Virus record (IMG/VR): IMGVR_UViG_3300030419_003365
Coordinates: 2,535 to 24,997 of that record
Length of the DNA: 22,463 nucleotides
DNA from: a virus
Reading direction: 5' to 3' (one strand)
This document shows, piece after piece, positions 14,364-21,162 of this stretch. The notes under the pieces were generated by a model. It was not told the origin of the DNA. It did not search any database and saw only the letters and a list, made by a program, of their open reading frames with translations. Numbering within the stretch: position 1 is the stretch's first letter; the number at the start of each line of letters is the position of its first letter. The translations under genes and the position numbers were made by a program.

Positions 14364-14646
14364 CCGCTATTACTTTATGTGGTCTAAAAGTACTTGCCCT
14401 TATTGCGTGAAGGCAACAGAACTTTTAGCTCAAAATCAAGTCAATCATACAGTCTATACGATGGATGAAAGAGGGGACGAGCTAGATAAAGTAAAAGGAC
14501 ATTTTGATTGGAAGACTGTGCCAATCATTACATCACAAAGATCTGATGGGCCTATGGAATTTATTGGTGGGTGCGATGATCTTCGAAAACACTTGGAGGA
14601 AATTAATGATCGAGTGCAAACTCATTCCGATGAAGAAGTACGGTAA
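14347..14646 (+). CDS. Glutaredoxin
   Basis: 99 residues with the dithiol active site CPYC at 17-20, the cis-proline loop TVPIIT (P59, 57-62) and the C-terminal FIGGCDDL (72-79) that binds glutathione in the family. It reduces protein disulfides using glutathione; in phages the usual client is ribonucleotide reductase, which is not in this window. AAGGGGGAC lies upstream of the ATG. Embedded in a chain of overlapping small genes. Confidence 0.93.
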   Translation: MSSLVNRYYFMWSKSTCPYCVKATELLAQNQVNHTVYTMDERGDELDKVKGHFDWKTVPIITSQRSDGPMEFIGGCDDLRKHLEEINDRVQTHSDEEVR

Positions 14647-15010
14647 TTGTGCTAAGGATGCCAAAGTAAAGTTTGGCAAATACATGAATTCTATTTATCA
14701 AATAAAAGGGTTCGGAAGAAAGAGGTGGGTAGTAGGTGTCAATATTGATTTAGATTATGAGGGGCAGCAGGAAAGACCACTACAAGAAGTTGTCCAAGGT
14801 TGTATTGAATTCCTAAACACGCCACCAAAAAGTAAATACGGAAAGCGACGCAAGCGCAAGCCCTTGTACGGCTCCTTTGAGGCGGATCCTCATAAATTTT
14901 ACTTATTGGAAAAGGATAACAAGAAGTATATTCAAGCACTCCTAATTGTTGATCAGCGAAAATCTAAACACTTCTGGGGTGAAGGCGAAAAGGTTTCTCT
15001 TATCAAATGA
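14606..15010 (+). CDS. Basic hypothetical protein, 134 residues
   Basis: The ATG at 14606 has GGAGG (14595-14599) at 6 nt, inside the end of the glutaredoxin gene (41-nt overlap); an ATG further upstream has no site. Central sequence SKYGKRRKRKPLYG is strongly basic, flanked by strands RWVVGVNIDLDYE and KKYIQALLIVDQRKS. Soluble, possibly nucleic-acid binding. Not recognised. Confidence 0.68.
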   Translation: MIECKLIPMKKYGNCAKDAKVKFGKYMNSIYQIKGFGRKRWVVGVNIDLDYEGQQERPLQEVVQGCIEFLNTPPKSKYGKRRKRKPLYGSFEADPHKFYLLEKDNKKYIQALLIVDQRKSKHFWGEGEKVSLIK

Positions 15011-15363
15011 GCAACAAGAAACAAAAAGAAACTCTTTTTGCGATTGATGAAGACATGTTCATTGGGTACTTCTTTATGATTGATATGGGCAGAAAGATAT
15101 CTCGCTCCATCATAACAGATATTCTGATGGGAGACAAAAAGGCAGAAAATGAATTTGCCTTAGTGTGTGAATATTATTCAGCACTTTATCACATGGAGTC
15201 TGTATTGGAGCAAGTTGAGGCCGAAGCTGTGTTCAATGAGGAGCGATATCAATACATGGTGGGGCAAAAACTGGGAATGAGATTGATAGTTTATATAAAT
15301 TCTATCTTTAGTCTCCAAAGCGAATTGGTCCAAAAATACAATCTTTCCCTAGCTTTGCATTAA
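15007..15363 (+). CDS. Helical hypothetical protein, 118 residues
   Basis: ATGA overlap with the preceding gene. Nearly all helix, with amphipathic segments (FIGYFFMIDMGRKISRSIIT; YYSALYHMESVLEQVEAEA; GMRLIVYINSIFSLQSELVQ). No clear membrane segment, no motif. Last gene before the hsp20 promoter. Confidence 0.68.
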   Translation: MSNKKQKETLFAIDEDMFIGYFFMIDMGRKISRSIITDILMGDKKAENEFALVCEYYSALYHMESVLEQVEAEAVFNEERYQYMVGQKLGMRLIVYINSIFSLQSELVQKYNLSLALH

Positions 15364-15369
15364 AAACAC

Positions 15370-15397
15370 TTGACAAACATAAACAGAGTGCTATACT
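15370..15397 (+). promoter_or_regulatory. Sigma-70 promoter for hsp20
   Basis: TTGACA (15370-15375), 16-nt spacer, TATACT (15392-15397) preceded by TGC (extended -10). Predicted start of transcription about 15402-15404, immediately before the first leader hairpin. Confidence 0.88.
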
Positions 15398-15403
15398 ATA
15401 GAC

Positions 15404-15468
15404 AGAACTGAGTGTTGCCTTTGGGACATTCAGTTTGTTACTTGCTTATACAAGGAGGAAATACTATG
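15404..15468 (+). promoter_or_regulatory. Two-hairpin leader of hsp20, probable ROSE-like RNA thermometer
   Basis: Hand folding of the leader. Hairpin 1: 15406-15416 pairs with 15425-15435, 11 pairs including two G-U, loop of 8. Hairpin 2 follows at once: 15436-15446 pairs with 15453-15463 around a 6-nt loop. In hairpin 2 UUGCU (15442-15446) lies opposite AGGAG (15453-15457), giving U-A, C-G, a G-G mismatch, U-A and U-G; C-G, one A-A mismatch, two U-A, G-U and U-A extend it. The ribosome-binding site AAGGAGG is almost wholly in the stem and the AUG (15466) is just outside. A UUGCU strand with a G-G mismatch opposite the ribosome-binding site is the hallmark of ROSE thermometers of bacterial small heat-shock genes (established). 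Thermosensing here is inferred. Confidence 0.7.
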
Positions 15469-15900
15469 AGTAACGCACTATCACTACATCGCCGCCCAGC
15501 ACTTTTGGGAGGTTCAATCTTCGATGACATCTTTAATAATGTACTGGACTTGCCCCAGTTGGTTCAACAATCAACTCAAGGGTATCCTGTCGCTGATATC
15601 TATCGAGAAGACGACGGCACAACAATTATGGAGTTCGCACTGGCCGGTTTCTCTAAAGAGGAATTATCAGTAGAAATTGAACCTGGAAAGAAAAGTATTA
15701 CAGTTGGCGCGCAATCTATTGTTGGAGAAAAAGAAATTGCCAATCGACGGATTGCACGCCGAAGCTTTAAGAAGACTTATGTGAATTTTGATAATAATCT
15801 CGATCTTTCAACAGCAATCGCTGATTATCAAAACGGTCTTCTTCGCATCACCATCTCACCGCGCCCAGAGGTCCAGCCTCTAACTATTAAAATTAATTAG
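15466..15900 (+). CDS. Small heat-shock protein, Hsp20/IbpA family
   Basis: 144-residue ATP-independent holdase that keeps unfolding proteins soluble. The alpha-crystallin domain spans about 40-132: PVADIYREDDGTTIMEFALA (41-60), GFSKEELSVEIEPG, and the signature YQNGLLRITI (121-130), matching A-x-x-x-N-G-L-x-I. The C-terminal IKI (141-143) supplies the I-x-I/V oligomerisation motif. The ATG at 15466 follows AAGGAGG; an ATG-like upstream extension lies in the leader and is rejected. Single-gene unit with own promoter, structured leader and downstream hairpin. It likely works with GroEL of this phage or with host chaperones. Confidence 0.95.
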   Translation: MSNALSLHRRPALLGGSIFDDIFNNVLDLPQLVQQSTQGYPVADIYREDDGTTIMEFALAGFSKEELSVEIEPGKKSITVGAQSIVGEKEIANRRIARRSFKKTYVNFDNNLDLSTAIADYQNGLLRITISPRPEVQPLTIKIN

Positions 15901-15913
15901 AAATCTCCTTTTA

Positions 15914-15937
15914 GAAGGGGAGGAAACCCTCCCCTTC
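15914..15937 (+). terminator. Hairpin after hsp20, probable terminator
   Basis: GAAGGGGAGG (15914-15923) pairs perfectly with CCTCCCCTTC (15928-15937) around AAAC: 10 pairs, GC-rich. The downstream stretch is AT-rich but lacks a clear T run, so intrinsic termination may be weak; it could instead protect the hsp20 message 3' end. Confidence 0.65.
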
Positions 15938-15952
15938 GCTCTAATTATCTTA

Positions 15953-16471
15953 ATGGGACTTGTAATTTGTCAAATTGGTTATTTTAATCTCTTCATGTAT
16001 TTTATTTCCATTCCATTAGCCTATGCATATGCTGCTCTATGTGAGTGGCTGATTCATAAATACATTCTTCATGGGCTTGGAAAGAGAAAGAATAGCTGGT
16101 TCTCTTTTCACTGGCACGACCATCACAAGGGCTGTAGAAAACATGGCGGGATGGATCTACACTACGCTCGTAAGCCGAAGCACAAGACTATTTGGAAAGA
16201 GATAGTGGGCTTAGCTGGTCTGGCTCTCATTCATGCGCCTCTATTTTTAATAGCACCAGTTTTCTATGGAGCGTTATTGGTTTTGTTGGTTCGTTATTTT
16301 TATATTCACAAAAAAGCGCATTTGAACGTAGAATGGGCCAAACAAAATGTACCATGGCACTGGGATCATCATATGGGCAAGAACCAAGATGCAAATTGGG
16401 GAGTAACAACGGACATGTGGGATCTAATTATGAAGACTCGAATAAAATACTTGGAGGATCCAAAAGAGTGA
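15953..16471 (+). CDS. Fatty acid hydroxylase / carotene-hydroxylase-like di-iron membrane enzyme
   Basis: 172 residues, integral membrane. Histidine boxes of the fatty acid hydroxylase superfamily are all present: H35-x4-H40 (HKYILH), H53/H55/H57/H58 (HWHDHH), H119-x3-H123 (HKKAH) and H136/H139/H140 (HWDHH). Hydrophobic segments lie at about 12-33 and 84-115, between boxes. These enzymes hydroxylate lipids, sterols or carotenoids using a di-iron centre and O2; the substrate here is unknown. The ATG at 15953 lacks a ribosome-binding site; an ATG at 15995 would still keep every His box, so the start is uncertain. Confidence 0.85.
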   Translation: MGLVICQIGYFNLFMYFISIPLAYAYAALCEWLIHKYILHGLGKRKNSWFSFHWHDHHKGCRKHGGMDLHYARKPKHKTIWKEIVGLAGLALIHAPLFLIAPVFYGALLVLLVRYFYIHKKAHLNVEWAKQNVPWHWDHHMGKNQDANWGVTTDMWDLIMKTRIKYLEDPKE

Positions 16472-16749
16472 AACGAATTACCCCTTGTAGCCTGGCAGGC
16501 GCGCTAATGGTTGTGCTGGTTGCGATAATGTTAATATTAGTCTTTTTTAATATAGCACAGGCTAGCCCGCCCGACGAAAGAGCAAAATTTTACGATTTTA
16601 GTGACCAAATTATTGATGGCGAAATTCGCAGACCAACAGCTTTATATACAGACGCAAGAGATCGCGCAAAATTTGACAGACTCTTGAGGCTTAAGAAATC
16701 ATTTCTTCCGGATTTATTTGAATCTAGCCAAGAAAGAACATTTAAGTAA
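16468..16749 (+). CDS. Secreted or periplasmic small protein with signal peptide
   Basis: 93 residues. GTG start overlapping the hydroxylase stop (GTGA), with GGAGG at 16453-16457. KR at positions 2-3, a hydrophobic core (about 9-28) and AQA at about 31-33 form a type I signal peptide, cleavage after AQA being likely. The mature part (SPPDERAKFYDFSDQIIDGE and onward) is charged, with a repeated-looking KF-D-R/L pattern (DRAKFDRLLRLKKSFLPDLF). It presumably acts in the periplasm or cell envelope. Function unknown; similar short exported proteins occur in other marine phages (from memory). Confidence 0.72.
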   Translation: MKRITPCSLAGALMVVLVAIMLILVFFNIAQASPPDERAKFYDFSDQIIDGEIRRPTALYTDARDRAKFDRLLRLKKSFLPDLFESSQERTFK

Positions 16750-16760
16750 GTGAGAACAAA

Positions 16761-19358
16761 ATGAAGAATTACCGACGCTTTTTGAAAGAAGTAGAAGAAT
16801 TAATTGAAGTAACAGACGCAGAGATGGAAAACATCGAAGATATCCTCATGGACTTGGATCCAAGAGACTTATCCTTTAATGAGATTTTTGGCGATAAAAC
16901 ACGAATAATTGCGCCATTTTACTCGCACGATGCGAACCTTAACAGACTTAAGACTTTACTGGCTAAGAGTGGTTACACTCCTGATTTTAGCACAGGATTG
17001 GCAACTTATTATGAGACTACCTTCCCACCAAAGTATGAAGGTGGGAGGCCAAGAAAGATGATCTTGACCTTGGCGCAAACACAAGATCCAAGCTTAACAA
17101 AAGACGCTAGAACCCAAAAGAAGCAAGTCAAGATAGGCAAGCTTTTACAGAAAGGTTCGCGCCTTTTTGATGCGGCAAAGAAAGCCCAAGAAGAATTTGA
17201 AAAGGTAAACCCTGAAGATTTTGGCGTGAGTGCCGACGAAACAAAACCAGAAGATGAAACTAATGTCGCAAAATACAGGAAAGCCTCAGAAGAAGCAGAA
17301 GAAAAGGCAAACAAGGATTTTAGTAAGCTTACGGATGTGTTCTTTGGTACGCAGCCCATAATGATTGACGATACAAACAACTTCGCCAAGTTGGCTGACT
17401 GGTGGAATAAAAAGAGTGCTTTCTATCGTGAAAACCCAGAAGCAGCTGCGGGAGACGTAGGGGAAGAAAAATCCTCAGTATATTCAGTTATCTACACTCG
17501 CCACCCGATTGATGTCATGAGAATGAGTGATTTTGATAGCATTCAATCGTGCCATTCTCCACCGTCCAGAAGTGGCGGGATGGGTGGTTCGTACTACAAA
17601 TGTGCCGTAGCAGAGGCGCATGGCCATGGTATAGTCGCATATGTGGTGAAGAATGATGATTTGGAAAACCTAAAAGCAGCATGGGGCGCAGAAGACGTAA
17701 GCGACCAAGAGTTTTTAGATGACTTACAGAAGGGCGAAGAAGAATTGTTTTCAGACCCAGAAAGAGGGACGGGCGACATTGAACCAGTTTCTCGCTTGAG
17801 AATCCGCCAATACGCTTCACCAGAACATGAGATGGAATTCGCAGTACCCGAAGTGGCCAAGCAGATTTACGGAGGTCATGGAAGGAGCGAGCAGGGCTCC
17901 AAAGAGTTTTATAATACAGTTAAAAAATGGGCTCTTGAAAATCAAAAAGAACAGTTTGACAAACTATTAAAGACAGCCAAAGAAGAAGGCGTTTTAAATT
18001 TAAGCAACTTAGAAAGATACGGCGGCTCTTATATGGATTACGGCGTAAGTAGCGAAGTTTTATTAAAAAGCCTGCTCGCGACGGATGAAAATAAAGAATG
18101 GTTAAAGTTCAGCGGAGAGGCAAAAGTTGATAGCACCACCGAAGATAATATTGTATTGAATGCGAACGTAATAGAGGAGTGGGAACAAGAAGTTAGTGAT
18201 ATGGTGGAGAATTTTAATCGACGGTCAAATGGCATGCAAGTAGAAGCCTCCGTAGACCTTAATGATCTTGATGAAGCGTCCATTACATTGAGCGGTGAAA
18301 TGGTATTTACCATAGCAGAAGACAGATTTACCACTCCCGTGTTTACCGATGGGGCAAAAAAAGTAATTGAAAGCGCAGTAGACCCTCTTAGAGACTTCGG
18401 GTACGATATATTTGAAGACTACGTGAACTATACTGTCAGGAATCAGTCGGTGATCATCAGTATACCACTTGAGTTTGAGTATATTAATGGAGTGGAGACT
18501 TGGAGTTTTAGTCCAGACGAACTTCAAGAAAACTTAACCATGCTTGATCAGCTAGACGATGACCATGATGCGATGGAAGAAATTTTAGAAAACTATTTTA
18601 GGAGTCAAGGTATTTTTGAAGGTGCTGCTCTCGTCACACTGGCCCAGCAATTAGAGGGCGAAGATTGGTATGAATGGGAATATGAGGTTGACGATGATTA
18701 TAACCCAACAGATATTTCAATAGAAACAAACATTTATGTAAACTTTGAAGATCTAGTCAAAAAAATACCTATTACATTTGAGCGCAAGGCACCTAACTCG
18801 CCCGAAGTATTCATTATGTTTGCTGGCGATCCTCTCGCTCTCGCTTCACAAACTCACGGTGGCGAGGACTTCTCCTTCCAAGGTTGGGAAGTTCGCTCCC
18901 CAGAGTTTGAAGCGGAAAAGCTTGGAGGTTTCAAAGATCTAGACGAAGTAAAAGCATATGTTCAAGATGAAGTTGCTAAGCTAATCTTACGCCCCAAGGG
19001 CACCAAGATACCAAAGGGCTTACAGTCCAGCCGAGATTATCTTATTGCTGTATCTAATCTAATGCGAGCAGGAGCAGGGGGCAAGCAAGATGATTTTCCC
19101 CTCCCCAATCGTGAAATGTGGGTCAACGGCCCTGATAGCGACGACGAGTACAAAATGATGTTTAGAATGGAAGTTGGAGATAGCACTCCCGACAACGTAA
19201 TTGAAAGCGCTTGGGAGATCATATCAGAAAATGATGACGAAGATAATCTGAAAGAGATTTTTAGAACCGCATTCGCAAAAGTAGCAAAGATTAAGGGAGC
19301 TTCCGTCGCAGAGACAAAACAATACTTTGCGAAATTTAAGGATGTTATTTCCTCTTGA
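16761..19358 (+). CDS. Large (865-residue) probable virion or injected protein with a Cys/His-rich core
   Basis: Not a named family. The N-terminus MKNYRRFLKEVEELIE resembles the capsid-targeting leader of T4 internal proteins (MKTYQEFIAEA type), with IE/LIE sites of the (L/I)xE prohead-protease pattern. Residues 110-190 are charged, coiled-coil-like. Residues 238-300 hold a compact, conserved-looking block: YTRHPIDVMRMSDF, SCHSPPSRSGG (C264, H265), YKCAVAEAHGHGIVAYVV (C281, E285, H287, H289), followed by PVSRLRIRQY (342-351) and IYGG. Clustered Cys, His and Arg suggest an active site. The remaining 480 residues are acidic with alternating beta stretches. Its stop codon overlaps the next -35 box. 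Likely packaged in the head; enzymatic role inferred. Confidence 0.75.
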   Translation: MKNYRRFLKEVEELIEVTDAEMENIEDILMDLDPRDLSFNEIFGDKTRIIAPFYSHDANLNRLKTLLAKSGYTPDFSTGLATYYETTFPPKYEGGRPRKMILTLAQTQDPSLTKDARTQKKQVKIGKLLQKGSRLFDAAKKAQEEFEKVNPEDFGVSADETKPEDETNVAKYRKASEEAEEKANKDFSKLTDVFFGTQPIMIDDTNNFAKLADWWNKKSAFYRENPEAAAGDVGEEKSSVYSVIYTRHPIDVMRMSDFDSIQSCHSPPSRSGGMGGSYYKCAVAEAHGHGIVAYVVKNDDLENLKAAWGAEDVSDQEFLDDLQKGEEELFSDPERGTGDIEPVSRLRIRQYASPEHEMEFAVPEVAKQIYGGHGRSEQGSKEFYNTVKKWALENQKEQFDKLLKTAKEEGVLNLSNLERYGGSYMDYGVSSEVLLKSLLATDENKEWLKFSGEAKVDSTTEDNIVLNANVIEEWEQEVSDMVENFNRRSNGMQVEASVDLNDLDEASITLSGEMVFTIAEDRFTTPVFTDGAKKVIESAVDPLRDFGYDIFEDYVNYTVRNQSVIISIPLEFEYINGVETWSFSPDELQENLTMLDQLDDDHDAMEEILENYFRSQGIFEGAALVTLAQQLEGEDWYEWEYEVDDDYNPTDISIETNIYVNFEDLVKKIPITFERKAPNSPEVFIMFAGDPLALASQTHGGEDFSFQGWEVRSPEFEAEKLGGFKDLDEVKAYVQDEVAKLILRPKGTKIPKGLQSSRDYLIAVSNLMRAGAGGKQDDFPLPNREMWVNGPDSDDEYKMMFRMEVGDSTPDNVIESAWEIISENDDEDNLKEIFRTAFAKVAKIKGASVAETKQYFAKFKDVISS

Positions 19359-19383
19359 CAAATACAAAATAATAGATTATTAT
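19355..19383 (+). promoter_or_regulatory. Sigma-70 promoter producing a leaderless message
   Basis: TTGACA (19355-19360), 17-nt spacer, TATTAT (19378-19383). The TGA stop of the preceding gene is part of the -35 box. The next ATG is at 19390, 7 nt after the -10, which is the expected transcription start, so the message would begin with AUG. Confidence 0.82.
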
Positions 19384-19389
19384 AGTAGT

Positions 19390-19650
19390 ATGGACGAAGA
19401 AAATAAGTCTGGCTTTAGCGATCAAGACTGGGAAAAGTGGATCAAATCAAGAGAGCCTGCCTACGGTGACAACGAATGGGAAGACGAAGATTCCCCAATT
19501 CAAGTCGGAGATTTGGTACGAGAAAACGAAGGCGCTAGAATGGCAGGGCTTGTCATTAAAGTATACAAAAGAGAATTCAATCGTATACAAGTCTTATGGC
19601 CTAACGGCGAAAAATGGACTTATAAAAGTGTTTTTTTGAAGAAAATGTGA
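19390..19650 (+). CDS. VGDLVR-type small barrel protein, copy 3, probably leaderless
   Basis: 86 residues. The ATG at 19390 was chosen because it coincides with the predicted transcription start; upstream in-frame codons lie within the preceding gene and promoter, and no ribosome-binding site exists. An acidic N-terminal extension (about 1-35, including SDQDWEKWIKSREP) precedes QVGDLVRENEGARMAGLVIK and a second strand pair (RIQVLWPNGEKWTYKSVFLKK). The VGDLVR block is shared with genes at 4922, 5085 and 22359. Function unknown. Confidence 0.72.
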   Translation: MDEENKSGFSDQDWEKWIKSREPAYGDNEWEDEDSPIQVGDLVRENEGARMAGLVIKVYKREFNRIQVLWPNGEKWTYKSVFLKKM

Positions 19651-19656
19651 CATTTC

Positions 19657-19679
19657 TGTTAAAAATGGGATTTTTAACA
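19657..19679 (+). terminator. AT-rich hairpin, probable terminator
   Basis: TGTTAAAAAT (19657-19666) and ATTTTTAACA (19670-19679) pair perfectly around GGG, 10 pairs, just after the stop codon of the VGDLVR gene. The stem's 3' arm provides T5 and is followed by TTTTCG. This fits an intrinsic terminator of the short unit. Confidence 0.6.
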
Positions 19680-19703
19680 TTTTCGAACATATGTATTTAT
19701 AGA

Positions 19704-19721
19704 TGCGAAATTTTTTTCGCA
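19704..19721 (+). repeat. Second perfect hairpin in the 135-nt gap
   Basis: TGCGAAA (19704-19710) pairs with TTTCGCA (19715-19721) around TTTT. With the hairpin at 19657-19679 it makes the longest non-coding stretch of the window (19651-19785). Could be a backup terminator or a 5' element of the PAP2 message; no -35/-10 pair was found before the PAP2 gene. Confidence 0.45.
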
Positions 19722-19785
19722 CTAACCCGCAATATTTTTGTAAAGTGGATTGATTATGCTTGATCAGTCAGGAGGACTAGTATAA

Positions 19786-20397
19786 GTGTCGGTACGAGCA
19801 AAAGCACGCTATATTCTTATAACGCTTTTGCTTTATCTTATCGCTTATTTTTCAATTCAATCTTTTATTACGGTCAACGAATACAATCTATCAACCGACC
19901 TTGATAGAATGATTCCCTTTGTTCCACAGTTTGTCTGGGTCTATCATACCATCGCTCCAATTCTTTTATTTACGGCGATTGTCCTAATTCAAAGAAGAGA
20001 CGTATTTTTATCAATGATAGCAGCTTTTGTCGTCGCCAGTTTGATTATGAGTGTGTTTTACGTGGCTTTTCCTTCTTTTTATCCGCGCGAACCCATTGGA
20101 GACTATTCTTTGTCTGCCGGTTTAGTTGAATTGACTCGAATGGTAGATGGCCCAGGCAACACTTTCCCTTCCGGTCACGTAACTTTTTCTTGGTTACTTG
20201 TTTTCTTTGTTGGATTATCAGAGCAAGCCCGAAAATTTAAATGGGCTTATATGATTTGGGCGATCCTCATCGCAACATCAACATTAGTTCTAAAACAACA
20301 CTTTATAGTTGATGTATTTTCTGGTATACTACTGGCTTCGGTTTGCTATTATTTAGCAAAAAATACGGTGTTTGAACGCTTACAACAAGCTAGTTAA
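19786..20397 (+). CDS. PAP2-family membrane phosphatase
   Basis: 203 residues with about five to six hydrophobic segments (7-30, 48-68, 74-95, 133-145, 153-169, 175-190). Catalytic motifs of the PAP2 superfamily: YPREP (99-103, Arg101 region), FPSGH (127-131) with the catalytic His131, and STLVLKQHFIVD (165-176) with H172 and D176, where Thr166 stands in place of the usual Arg of SRxxxxxHxxxD as in some PAP2_3 members. The enzymes dephosphorylate lipid phosphates such as phosphatidate or undecaprenyl pyrophosphate. The active site would face the periplasm. GTG start with GGAGGA 10 nt upstream. Confidence 0.88.
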   Translation: MSVRAKARYILITLLLYLIAYFSIQSFITVNEYNLSTDLDRMIPFVPQFVWVYHTIAPILLFTAIVLIQRRDVFLSMIAAFVVASLIMSVFYVAFPSFYPREPIGDYSLSAGLVELTRMVDGPGNTFPSGHVTFSWLLVFFVGLSEQARKFKWAYMIWAILIATSTLVLKQHFIVDVFSGILLASVCYYLAKNTVFERLQQAS

Positions 20398-20400
20398 TAT

Positions 20401-21012
20401 ATGGACCACGATCTTCCTGAAGACGAGATGCAGAAAAAATATACTGGAATTGTCAAGGATATCCTGGGAGAGGATTTTGTAGGGATTGATATCTCTCAGT
20501 TCATTCTCAGAGAAGATATTCAAAATAGTTGTTCTCAAATTTCTTGTTTTCTTACCTTAAAAAATGGTACGACAGACTCTATTCTAATAGAAGGGACAGG
20601 CAGTGGTATGGTCGATGCCTTATTTAGCTCTATCATTGAACAGTTGAGTGATAAATATTCATCCTTGCGACAAATTGAACTTGCTGACTTTGCTTTAAAA
20701 GTAAAGTTTAAAGAGAGTCGGAGATGGAGAAAATCTGATGCACCAGTAGAAATTAGACTGGCCTTGAGAAGCGAAGGCAATAGAAGATTGTATTTTAAAG
20801 CACAATCAAGTTCTCTGGTTGGCACAGCTATTGTGGGCATGCAGAAGGCTTTTGAGTATCTAGTCAACGCCGAGATTGCTGTTATTAGACTCCGCAAGGA
20901 CATCTATGATGCTAAAGAAAGAAATAGAACCGATTTAGTTTCGCTCTACACAAAACAATTAACTGAGTTGGTTCGTATAATTTCATATGAACAAACCATT
21001 AAAGATATTTGA
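20401..21012 (+). CDS. Free-standing LeuA-type allosteric (LeuA_dimer-like) domain protein
   Basis: 203 residues. Residues about 60-158 follow the pattern of the LeuA regulatory domain (PF08502): GTGSGMVDALFSSIIEQL (65-82), like G-x-G-P-V-D-A-L, then DFALKVKF (96-103), a strand pair VEIRLAL and LYFKAQSSSLVGTAIVGMQK, like the GxSxDIVxAS stretch, ending with AFEYLVNAE (150-158). In isopropylmalate synthase this domain binds leucine and dimerises; here no catalytic barrel is attached. The N-terminal 55 residues and the helical C-terminus (160-203) are unrelated. Ligand binding is inferred. No ribosome-binding site before the ATG at 20401; an ATG at 20428 is an alternative. Confidence 0.7.
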   Translation: MDHDLPEDEMQKKYTGIVKDILGEDFVGIDISQFILREDIQNSCSQISCFLTLKNGTTDSILIEGTGSGMVDALFSSIIEQLSDKYSSLRQIELADFALKVKFKESRRWRKSDAPVEIRLALRSEGNRRLYFKAQSSSLVGTAIVGMQKAFEYLVNAEIAVIRLRKDIYDAKERNRTDLVSLYTKQLTELVRIISYEQTIKDI

Positions 21013-21151
21013 ACCTTTTGAAAAATGGGTTCTTAAAACACTCCCCCTTGCGGCGAAAGAAGAAAACAACCGCCGAGAAAACATATTATTTTTATTTTTG
21101 ATTGCCACACCGTTCTTCGTGGCGTGGCTATACGATCATTTGCTTCTCTGA
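20987..21151 (+). CDS. Tiny C-terminally anchored membrane protein (54 residues)
   Basis: Short frame overlapping the end of the LeuA-like gene by 26 nt. Residues 1-31 are charged (NKPLKIFEPFEKWVLKTLPL, then AAKEENNRRE), followed by one hydrophobic segment to the end (ILFLFLIATPFFVAWLYDHL). Charge distribution places the N-terminus in the cytoplasm. No clear ribosome-binding site. Followed by AACTATTTAT. Real gene likely but unproven; function unknown, a small holin-like role is conceivable. Confidence 0.5.
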   Translation: MNKPLKIFEPFEKWVLKTLPLAAKEENNRRENILFLFLIATPFFVAWLYDHLLL

Positions 21152-21152
21152 C

Positions 21153-21162
21153 AACTATTTAT
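21153..21162 (+). promoter_or_regulatory. AACTATTTAT motif (second copy)
   Basis: Exact copy of the 10-mer at 6858-6867, again starting right after a stop codon (TGA 21149-21151), 20 nt before the TTG start of the next gene. See the first copy for what can and cannot be said. Confidence 0.3.

Noticed and set aside
16192-16467. Long in-frame extension upstream of the secreted protein
   Set aside because: It lies across the hydroxylase gene in another frame; the GTG at 16468 has GGAGG upstream and directly yields a signal peptide.
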